Positions 23,545 through 35,500 of a DNA stretch of 64,000 bases are shown one piece after another. Origin of the DNA: Glandiceps talaboti. Lineage: Eukaryota > Hemichordata > Enteropneusta > Spengelidae. Below the pieces are notes generated by a model. That model did no database searches, had not been told where the DNA came from, and saw only the letters and a list, made by a program, of their open reading frames with translations. The stretch is from NCBI RefSeq assembly GCF_964340395.1, contig NC_135558.1:8092001-8156000 (forward strand), in the 5' to 3' direction. A program made the translations under genes and the position numbers. How positions within the stretch are numbered: position 1 is the first letter of the stretch; each line of letters opens with the position of its first letter.

Positions 23545-26500
23545 CTAATCATCGCTATCTGAGATAACAATGACATCTAATACTTGGGGTGTAGGCTTGG
23601 TGGGTGTATGCTTGGTAGCTGCAGCCGAGGGCTTCTTTTTGAAAGATCGCATCAATGATCGTGTCCTGGATCGTGTATATATAGTAGGGTTGGTGGTACT
23701 GGTAACATCTTGTGGTGGAGAGTTTGATGGACTTACTGTTGATACTGGTTCTTGTGGAGATTCCACTATGTAGTCAATTCCCATGAAGTCTATAAAGGAA
23801 AATGCAAAAAAACAAATAAACAAAATCAAGACATAATAATAATAATAATGTTAGTTTTTATATAGCTGTTTCCCACTTTGTGTTCAAAGCACTTTACAGT
23901 TGTTACCCCTGGCACAGATCTATAGTGGCACAACGGCCCTTTATATTCTCAACTGCCAGGGGAGCATACAATCCATTGCAGCCTTTACAAGCGCATAGGA
24001 TTAAAGCATTCACATTGCAACCGCTATCCAACCAGGTTCCCAATTATACAGCTGGGTTGACTGAGGCACAATTGTGGTTCAAATCTTGCCAAAGGACTTT
24101 AGTTCTTCAGAAACAAATGGGAGCTTCGGGGCTCAAACCTGCAACCTGCAGATATTCCTAGCTGGCCACTCATGACTCCACATATAGACAAAAGTTTACT
24201 ATGGCTATTGAAAGATGTAGATGTTCTACTATGTACTCTATGATGGCAAGTAGAAAAATTAACGAAGATATCATATCTGCATACATGTATGTATATGGGG
24301 GGGGGGGGGGTAGGATTCCACTAATGTTGTATGTCATTTCGATATAACGTATATTGATATGCCCAATAAAAAGCGTAATAGAGCCATTTTGTTTTCATAA
24401 ATGATCATGATGAAAGCTATAATTATGGATGCAATTTTGAAACTTATGTTCTTGAGTGACTTGGACATCAGTTACAGTGCAGCTCACATAAAACATCACC
24501 TGAGGAGGATCATTCTTGCACAGTTGGGGTGCTAACTATGCATTGATGCACTGTTGTTGTTGCATCATCAAAGCATCTGCATCACACAATGCTTGCATCT
24601 CTCATACAGAATAAACAGCACTTTATGCACACATGCTTTGTGACTTAGTAATAATCATGTACTCTGCTGTCTAGATGCTCTGTGGACACCTCAAAGGTGC
24701 ACATTGAATGCTATTTACATACACTAATCCCCAAGAGCATTGTTCATGAACTTTGCCAGCATGATGCATTAAAGATGCAAGCATAGTGCATGCACAATAT
24801 CCCATTATGCTTGATCTGTACTGTAACCAGTGGCAAGCACTAGGAAATTCACAATACAGGTGTCTACAAGGTACGCACCCATCCAAGAAATCAGTACATA
24901 GTACCTCAAATAGCATGTTTGTGTACTTTATATAGCAAATGTGACATCTTTAATGTACCATTGTTAGATATATTTACCTGTGATTACTTGGATCTGTATG
25001 CATGCATACTTTTGGTATTTGGACCACAGGGCATATACCAATCGGATTAAAATCTGGTGTAGGGAACTTGGCAGGATTTCTTTAGTTACCCTCCTACATT
25101 AATTGTCATTTGTTCTTTTTTGTTCTGTGAGCACCTGATACCTACATGCATCTGACACAATACCATAGGTGTTCTCGGCAAAAACAAGACCTGAGTGGAA
25201 TTACTCAACCAATGAGAATGCGTAATATGCTGAAACATACGGGTACAGTATTTCACAATGCTCCAAAGGTCGCCAGACTCGCCACTGAGGGCACTAGTCC
25301 AGACTGCACCCAGAGAGAGGTACTCATCACATTTGTTTGGCAACCCCCAAAAGTGCAGATCCAAGGTCTTACACTGCAAGACTAAGTATGTTCTTACCTC
25401 GGTTGTATATTTCAGGTTCATCTTTAACAGCAGCTGCCGACTGCTTTGCTGTTTTGGTTATCTCATCCCAATTCAATTTCCTAAGGACAAGCTCTGCTTT
25501 TGATTTGCAGACTAAATGCTCAAGGTTTGCTTCATTGTTTGGTTCGTTGCTTGATGAACTCTCTACTCTCCGCTGAGGTGACTGACTTCGCTGTGGTGAT
25601 TGAGTTTGCTTAGCTGATTCAGAAAACAAACATTGTCTATTTGATGCACCACGACTTGTATGTCTTAAGACGTTAGAATCCAGTACTTTTTGAATCGTGA
25701 GACTGTCCTCAAAATTACTTGCGTACTGTAGTTTATTACCCTGTGTGTCTATGGCACTGCTGCTATATGTGTCTCCCTGATTGTCTTCAACTGTCTCATT
25801 GTTTGGTGATGCATTCCAGTGTATCTCCTGGATGCTTTGTTCACTATCATCACTATCCCCATCTGGGCGTTCAGCCGTCTCGATTTCATCCGCATTGCTT
25901 TCGCAGCCACCTAGTGTACAAACCAAAAAAAACACAGCTGAGAGGAGGTGTTGTAAAAAATAAAGATTTATTGAATTCTTTGAAAAAAAAGGCTACATGC
26001 AGTTGTCTGTGTACTAAGCTATGCTACAATAGTGTATGTAAAAAATTGTTGTCTTTTGACAGTAAACAGAGAACATGTTTTCAAAAACAAACTATTACCA
26101 TTTGTTTGTACTAAGTACAAGTATGTAAATCTAACTTTTATGTTTAAAGTGACATAGTCTGTAACTGGCTTTATTTTCGGTTAAATTCAGTGTACAAAAT
26201 ACACTAATTATACACACAATACATGCCAAATCAGGATCGACATTGCATGCTGGGAATGGTTGCGTATGCACAAAAGGGTAAGATAACAAAGACTGGTGTT
26301 TTATATATTTTTGGTACCACAATTATGTCATTTTTGTACTATATTTGAATACCTAGTATGAGCTCTATCAATTCTCGGTACCTGCAATAACCTTATGCTA
26401 GACGGTCAAAATAGAACAAGAATGTCAACTTTTAATATTCCCGAGCACCTGTAATCAGGAATGTTTAAGCGTGTGGAGCAGAAGTTATGGTGTCGACCAA

Positions 26501-29500
26501 GAAACCGAATGTTCATTATTTTCACAACGCACCTTGGCAGTACAATTCTATTTCAGGTATCCAGAATTGATATACACCACTCAACAAACATGGTTGCAAT
26601 AACAGTTAGGTCATTTCAATATGAAATACATTCAAGTAACAACAGAGAACCATACAGTTACACACTGTACCACTTTAACACATACATTTGATACAGTAGC
26701 GCCCTCTAGAGACTCACATGACATAAGAATTCTTCTAAAGGGCAGGTCAATAATCTTGAAATTTCCCCAAGGTAACTTTTCTGTAGGAACTATGCAGTCA
26801 GTTTGGCATGCCACTGATGCACACAATTTCCAGAGAAGCACCAACATTTGATGTGGTGACCAGTGTGCCCTCTAAGCCAATTTGACGTGCCACTGATGCA
26901 CACATTTTCTAGTGAAGCACCAAAATTTGATGTTCCCCTATCTCTTACTATGCGGTGACTCCAAAGAAATGCCAGGTTTTATCATTTTTACTGACAATAA
27001 AATTTGGCTATCACTAGAGGGCACACTGGTACTATGTACATATATGCCACATGATTGCATTCCATAATGGAAGAACTTCACATGGTTTGAATACTCGACA
27101 CTAGTTTCACTGTGTATGAAACCCCAAATGATCTAAGCCCCAATCCATACTCAACAATAGGTTCACTGTGTATGAAACCCCACATGACATAAACCCTAAT
27201 GTACACTCAACACCAGTTTCAATGTGTATGAAACCCCACATGATGTAAACCCCCATGTGAACGCAACACTAGTTTCAATGTGTATGAAACCCCACATGAC
27301 GTAAACCCTAATGTACACTCAACACTAGTTTCACTGTGTATGAAACCCCACATGGCCTAAACCCTAATGTACACTCAACACCAGATTCAATGTGTATGAA
27401 ACCCCACATGATGTAAACCCCCATGTGAACGCAACACTAGTTTCAGTGTATAAAAACCCCAAATGACCTAAACCCTAATGAACACTCGACACTAGTTTCA
27501 GTGTATGAAACCCCACATGATGTAAACCCCCATGTGAACTCAACACTAGTTTCACTGTGTATGAAAGCCCACATGACCTAAACCCTATTGTACACTCGAC
27601 ACTAGTTTCACTGTGTATGAAACCCTACATGACGTAAACCCCCATGTGAACGCAACACTAGTTTCACTGTGTATGAAACCCCACTACCTAAACCCTAATG
27701 TACATGTACACTTGACACTAGTTTCACTGTGTATGAAACCCCACATGGCCTAAACCCTAATGTACATGTACACTTGACATTAGTTTCACTGTGTACGAAA
27801 CCGCACATGGCCTAAACTCTAATGTACACTCGACATTAGTTTCACTGTGTATGAAACCCCACATGGCCTAAACCCTAATGTACATGTACACTTGACACTA
27901 GTTTCACTGTGTACGAAACCGCACATGGCCTAAACCCCCATGCGAACTCAACACTAGTTTCACTGTGTATGAATGAAACCCCACGTGACCTAAACCCTAA
28001 TGTACACTTGACACTACAAATGTACTTTCAGTGTTATGAAACCCCACATGGCTTAAACCCTAATGTACACTCGACATTAGTTTCACTGTGTATGAAACCC
28101 AACATGGCTTAAACCCTAATGTACACTCGACATTAGTTTCACTGTGTATGAAACCCAACATGGCTTAAACCCTAATGTACACTCGACATTAGTTTCACTG
28201 TGTATGAAACCCAACATGGCCTAAACCCTAATATACACTCGACATTAGTTTCACTGTGTATGAAACCCAACATGGCCTAAACCCTAATATACACTCGACA
28301 TTAGTTTCACTGTGTATGAAACCCAACATGGCCTAAACCCTAATGTACACTCGACATTAGTTTCACTGTGTATGAAACCCAACATGGCCTAAACCCTAAT
28401 GTACACTCGACATTAGTTTCACTGTGTATGAAACCCAACATGGCCTACAATCCAATGCATTTTCAACACTAGTTTCACTATGTGAAACCCCACATGACGT
28501 AAACCCTCCCACATACTCAACACAATTTTCATTGTTCATGAAACCCCATATCAACTATTAAAACTAAGGCACACTAAAACACTGTTTCAAGATACAAGAA
28601 TGCTACAGGTGAACTACTTTTAGACACTCCTCCTATCAAAGTTTGTTTATCAAAAAACGACTAATTTAAAGTGGCCATATGGAGGAAGATTGGGAATTTA
28701 TTCAGGATTTTTAATTTGTAAAACAATTTTATCATGGCTTCCTGCTTGAAAAAGCAATGTGTAGACCAACTCAATAAATGGTGAAAGATTAATAAATGTG
28801 TACACTCTGTTATAGTAGTATGTACAATAACAAACTATTACACATTTTTTTAAGCTTTTTGTAATGTATTGGGTTAACAAAACAGACTACATGTTTGTTG
28901 TTTCCAATTGATTTTTCAAGTAGGAAGCCAAATGTAAAATAAATACCCCAATCCTTGTCTACATGTATATGGCCACTATAAACATTGACTAGTTCTACCA
29001 TCATGCCATTCCTTCCATTGTATGTTGAAGTAAAATGCCCATTCTTAATTGTCTAAGTTCAACTGCAATTTCACATATTTGTGACTGTCTTTCACATGTA
29101 GATGAAAATGAATTTATAGGAGCTATTCAAACTGATATATTAATATAATATAAAGGTTGATTTTGTGTCACCGTCTGTCGTGCTTTGAAACTACCAGACT
29201 ATGTACATACACTGTATATCATGTGTCTAGTATGAACATCAGTGCAATACTACAGAGATTTGAGGTGAGATCAATAGTTCAATGTACGATAAAAAACTAA
29301 ATTCATTTACTTTGGAGGTAGGTTTTTTTTTTTGAGATAAAAAAACAAATTCTTTTACTTTGGGGTGGATTTTTTCTTTCTTTTGAGCCATTTTAGATTT
29401 CATCCTACAAAACTGATTTTACCTTTAATGGATGTTTTGCACCCCTAAATGCAAATATTTCTTTAAAAAATGTCAAATTGAAAAAAGGAAGAATTTTTGC

Positions 29501-32500
29501 TATAGTAAATGCATGGCACTAAAATAAAGTAAAGTGTCAGCAAAGAAGTATTTTTTACTCACTACATATACATACTGGCTTTATATTCATTGCACATGTT
29601 GTACACGTACATACTACTACATACTGACTTTGAATTCATAGCACTACATACTACTACATACTTGCTTTATATTCATACTACTACATACTGGCTTTATATT
29701 CATAGCACAACACACTACTACATACTGATTTGAAATTGATTGTGTGGTTGGAAGCAATTTTCATATTTTGGCCACTTTAGTTAGGGGGGGGGGGGGGGGG
29801 GTCTGAGGCCCAAATGTAAGAATTTAGTTTTTTATCCTACATTGAACTATTGATCTCGCCCCTAAAGAAATAATAACAACATTAGTTACAGTGCCCCAAG
29901 CAGACCACAATATTTGGTGGCACAATAGCACTATAAATACATCTTAATCTTACATGTATATGTAATCGTACTTCAACACAGTAAAATTCTAAAAACATAC
30001 TGCTGTAAATACTACAATGTAAACGAAATGCTGAAGTAAATGCTGAACTACTGAAAATTATTAAGAGAAATACCGCTGTAAATTCTAAAAAGAAAATATT
30101 GCTCAGGGTTCTTACTACACACATCAGTACTACATTGTATTTACTACCTTAACTGTGGTCACAAAATACAACTTAACCAGATTTAAACTGAATGCCTTCC
30201 GTAATGGAGTCCTTAGATTTTTGTTCATTAATTGTTGGAATGCAACAGAACATATGCAATTAGTTATATATTTGAAGTATGTATCATGTTTAAGTATACC
30301 ATCTTAAGATATTGCCTAATTACCATAAACCATTATTTATGCAAATTACCATTAATATTCAATTACCCTAAAGAACATGTACACTAAATTTCATTTGAAA
30401 TGAGCCAGCCGTTTTGAGAGAAAACGATGACAGACAGACAGACAGCCACACACATACATACATACATACAGACAGACAGAAACAGACTTTTCATCCCTAA
30501 ATTATAACCTTCCCTTACGGAAGGTAAAAAGGGAAACATCACTCCAGGAAATGGTCACATTTTTGTAAACTATGGGTTCTGGACAATCGTCTCATGATTT
30601 ACATCACATAAATTTTGCCAATAAGCACTGTATTGAAACTTGTTTTACATTTACTGTTCTGCGACAGTCTTGGCAGTGATTCAGTATTCAAGCAGCCGTG
30701 GCACGATTTTTCAGGATCAATTTGCTCTTGAATCTTTTTAATTTTGGGAGCAAAATGTTCCTAAAACATAAGACTTAGGAGCAAAATAAAATAATATATA
30801 TCAAACTTTAATTCTTTTCAACATTCATTGTCAAAAATGCCATGTTTACGTGTTAAATAAAAATAATCATCAATTTTGTTGAATGACAATGTTCGTATTA
30901 CATGTAATGCAAATCTCCATTATCATGAAAATAGTCAATATGCAAGTGGGCTTCAAAAAATTTGTCTGTCACATGCAGCTAAAGATGAATTTTTACCTGT
31001 TAAATGCCAGTAGATTTAAAATGTCACCTGCTGAATGCAGGTATTTACAAAAATTCACCTGCATTGAACCATTTATCACCTGCAAATGGCAGTAATTACT
31101 GGCAACTTTCTATGCTGTATTGCCTCATGGAATCAGCCACCATGCATATATTAGATAAAAAATAAACATCCATGATTCCTAAATGCACAATACCTTCAAA
31201 CAATTCATAAATATGTATTGTTCATCTAATGCATATATACATGTTTTTAAATTCCCATGAGGCACTGCTGGACCACAGCTACATGTTGGAGAATGAATGT
31301 GAAGCAAGTTTCAATTTGGATTTCATGTGATGCAAAACCACGAAATGGCTCTACGCTTGCAAGTTTACAAATTTTCATTTCCTTGAGTGGTGTTCCCCTT
31401 TTCAAAAAATTTTACATTACGCCTTAACTTTCATAGATTCATGTACCAAACACACATACACAGAAAAGGCACCATTAAAGTTCTTTCCTCAAGTTTCTGA
31501 TAGGAAGTGAAACAAATCAGTTTGTATAACGTATTACTATCTAACTCAAAAACATCGACCACAACTTTAACTGGGATAATAGTTAAAGTCTGGTGCTAAG
31601 TAATGCCAGGAATAATTCACTAGGTGGCTCAAAAAAATATCTTTTTATAATCTACCATATATTTAGTGGTTACTCATACGTAATATAATTCAACTAAAAA
31701 TCAAAACTAAGGCAAAAACAAAAAATTGTTTCTGGTCAGCGGGCACATCACCTAAATACCCCTTGTCAATTTTTTTTTTTTTTGTGTGTGTGTGTGTGTG
31801 TTTGTCTATCCCATGTACATGTACATGTAGTCTGCAGATCTAGGGGAAAACACAAAAATAACCTTCCCTACACTAATTGCTGCTTCAGTGAAGACAACTG
31901 CAGAGCCATTCATGAACAAGCAAATTACCATACATCTGCCCAACATACACACTTGCTCTAAAGTACTAAATAAAAAGTACAGTAACTGCCATAAATAGTA
32001 GACTGGGTGACAGGTTTGACAATTACAAAGAAAAAATAAATAAATAAAAAAATCTGCTTCGTCCCACCACTTTAGACAAAATGCCCTGACCAGAAATAAT
32101 TGGTTTTTTTTTTTTTGCTTAACTACATTGTATAATAAAGTACAGTTTTCCATCCAGCTAAAATTCAAGAGTTGTACTTAGGAAACCAACTCATTTTATC
32201 AAAAGTTGTACTCTAAAAAGAGTTGTAAGTAGCCTGCTCACATCAGTGTCAGTTGAGACTGTCATTTCTTTCTTGTCTTCATAAGTTTTCCTACATGAAA
32301 CTCTGTCTCTGCTTGGCTTACCTATGTGTCAATCATCATCTGTAGCTGAATTACTTATGTGTCCATCATCACATCTCTGTGACCTTTCACCTCTATATCT
32401 CAGAGACCCTGGACTTTCACTCACCTTCATTTTCATTTATTTCTGGTAGATTTGATATGAAATCATTTTCCTCTGCTGCGTCTGGCCCATCTTCTTCTTC

Positions 32501-35500
32501 CTCCTCCTCTTCTTTCCCTGCTTTCTCAGTGTCTGAACCATCATCAACTAATGTGCCCATTAAATTTAACTCATACTGTTTTTCATTGTATTTTGTTATC
32601 ACAGAATCAATGTTTCGTTTGGCGATCGCTCTATTGCTACGCAGTTTCTCAAGCAAGCTTCTGTCTTTCTTAGCAGGATCTTCCTCACGCAAGAAGTTGT
32701 CTGTCAAGTGAGATCCGAAATTTAGCACATAATCTGACTCTCTACGTTTCTGTAACATGTCTCCTACCGTTCTAAACGATTCAATGGCAAGCTCGTTTAT
32801 ATGTCGTGGTTTCAACTTCAGATTTTGTTTTGTATTAACTTTCTTGATGATGCCCAAGACATCATGATAATCAGGAAAGCCATGCTTGTTAACAAACCGT
32901 TCAATTTTCTTGTTGATTTCCTGAAACCGTGTGCCTTCAAATTGAATTTTTCTCTCAATAGCTCTGCCAGTATTTGATGAAGCTTCTTTCAATTCACACA
33001 ATTTATTCCAGATTTTCATGAAACGTTTCTTTAACCGATGTTCCTGAATATGATCTGAATCAGCGTCTTCAAGTTCATCTAAAGTCAATTCCTTCTCTTG
33101 CAATTTCCTGATTTCTTTGCTTACTTCTTTGAGCAATGATTCTAATCTCCGTATCTGTCTCTCAGACCCCTTCTTGGGTTTCTTTGTCTCAGGGCCCCCA
33201 TCACTGGTTGTTTCAACACCTTCTTGAGAAGTTGATGGTTGGCAATCATCAAGTTGCTCTCTTGGTCTCTTCCGAGAGGCAGTGTCTATTTCCATGGGTA
33301 CACCAACATCATCCAAAATTTCCCTTTTATCTTGTTCATTGTTAATCACTGAAGGTGTTTCAGAAGTTTGTTCAGCACACATGTTTGGATCACTATCTGT
33401 GGCTGTTGATGTACACATCTGTTTCTTTTTCTGTGCGTTATTCATGCAACTACCTGAGAACCCTCTTGACCCATCAGCTGTGCCTGAACACAGTTCTTGT
33501 TCCAGAGGCGTGACAGGTGTTACCTTTCTCTTATCAACTGTACTCTCATGCACCTGTGTTCCACAATTTTCTACTTTTCTTTCAGTTTCTGAATCCCCAT
33601 TGTCATGAAGTTTAACTTCAAAATTTACATTATCTCTCTCGGTGTCTGAGACACTGCCAACAACCATATATATATCTTGCTGCATATCACTCTCTTCAAC
33701 TTCATTATTTTGTTTTCTCTCGTCACAAGTTTGATCAGCTGAAGTGACAGTTATTGCATTCTCTTCACTGTTTTCCTCACTGTTTTGGGCATTTTCTTTA
33801 CTTTTAGCACAACTGTCGTTTTCTTGATCACATACATGCATTGTATCCATAGTCTCTGTTTTATGTACTTCTTTTATATTATTCACATTCAGATCAGATT
33901 CTTCACTGGTTGATGTTTTGAGCACTATTACATCTGATGAATCATTGGTTGAATCTTTGACATCATTTACATCTGATGTCTCATTGATGGAATCTTTGAC
34001 ATCGTTTACGTCTGATGTCTCATTGGTTGAATCTTTGACTTCATTTACATCTGATGTCTCATTGGTTGAATCTTTGACTTCATTTACATCTGATGTCTCA
34101 TTGGGTGAATCTTTGACATCAATTACATCTGATGTCTCATTGGTGGACTCTTTGGCTTCATTTACATCTGATGTCTCATTGGTTGAATCTTTGACATCAA
34201 TTACATCTGATGTCTCATTGGTGGAATCTTTGACATCGTTTACGTCTGATGTCTCATTGGTTGAATCTTTGACATCAATTACATCTGATGTCTCATTGGT
34301 GGACTCTTTGGCTTCATTTACATCTGATGACTCACTAAAAGAACCACTGACCTCATTTACATCTGAGATTTCATTCCCTGAACATTTGACCTCATTTACA
34401 TCTGAATTCTCATTGGCCGAAAGTTTATGCTCAGTCACAGGTGTACTGACAGCCACCTCTTGATCAATATCTGTTGATTTATCAACAGACTGTTCTTCAC
34501 TAGCTCTGTTGTCATGATTTTCGGACTGACTGACAATATCTGTTTGACTTTCACTATCATCATCATGAAAACTGTTCACAGTATTTCCAATATCCACTAC
34601 TGGTAAGTCGTCTTGATCTTCAGATACAGTCAGACTGAGTTCTTGTACTTCGCTAACGTCCTGTTGAGATGTTGTTTCACAGACATTATTTACCTTATGA
34701 TCAGAGGTATCACATGTTCCATTGTCTGCATCTACGTCTTTCCCACCTGGTTTATCTGTTATCACACACTTTATCTCATCCGCACTGACTACTGTATCAT
34801 GCTCAGAAAGCTGGTCTGTCCCTGTAGTCTGTTTTCCACACACAGTATCTGACATTTCATCATTACTACTGACCCCTTTAGAACTACATGTAGCACCATC
34901 AGTACTTTGGGCCGAGCCATGGATGTCTTTTTTCTCTTTTTTCTTCTCTTTTTTAGCTTTGTATGCTTTTAAGAGGTTGCAAACCTCATGAATATGTACA
35001 TACACAGACTTTTTCGTCGTCTTCACATCTTTACATTTGTTGCCGATAGTATGTCTGAATTCAGTTGATTGAGTATAATTAGTTTTGGCATCGTTATATC
35101 TTTGCCACAGATACTCTCGGATCGATGATTTGTTTTCCTTCTTCACCAGAGGTAGGCATGCATTCACAAACTGTAAAACAATGTAGAGAGAGAAAATGTT
35201 AACTTTTATATCACGAGCAGCCAAATTGCACACTTTCAAGCAGGGAGTAAAGGATTCATTCTGACTGTGCTACATCACAATACACATCTACATCATTGGA
35301 TTTGCAGTACTTAAAATTATGCGTCAAAATGTTCAGAATTTAAATTTAAAAATAAAGTCTACGCAAAAAAAAAAAATTGGATGTTTCTGACAACATGGCC
35401 TCAGAAAATAGGGTAGGCAGGTTGGTATTTTATTTTATTTTATTCAATCTTTTGTTTTAGTTTGAAAAATATTGCTTTGATCTGAAAACAAACAAAATGT

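Larger units (their letters stand above)
25911..32424. other. DAXX: DAXX intron 2 (6.5 kb), repeat-loaded
   Basis: Separates the large exon (ending in phase 1) from exon 3 (starting in phase 1). It contains a tandem duplication (26,800-26,935), a 1.46 kb minisatellite, a MITE, a 45-base tandem repeat, a G-run (29,784-29,801) and a dispersed element, all listed separately. No additional exon was seen; phases do not require one. Confidence 0.7.

Noticed and set aside
27092-28550. Possible CRISPR-like array (regular repeats)
   Set aside because: Units are contiguous with no unique spacers, lie in an intron of an animal gene, and behave as a minisatellite.
33918-34463. 181-codon plus-strand ORF of TSDVSLVESLTSF repeats
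   Set aside because: Exact antisense of the DAXX repeat array. It owes its openness to the 39-base period, and DAXX has splice sites, flanking domains and family matches.
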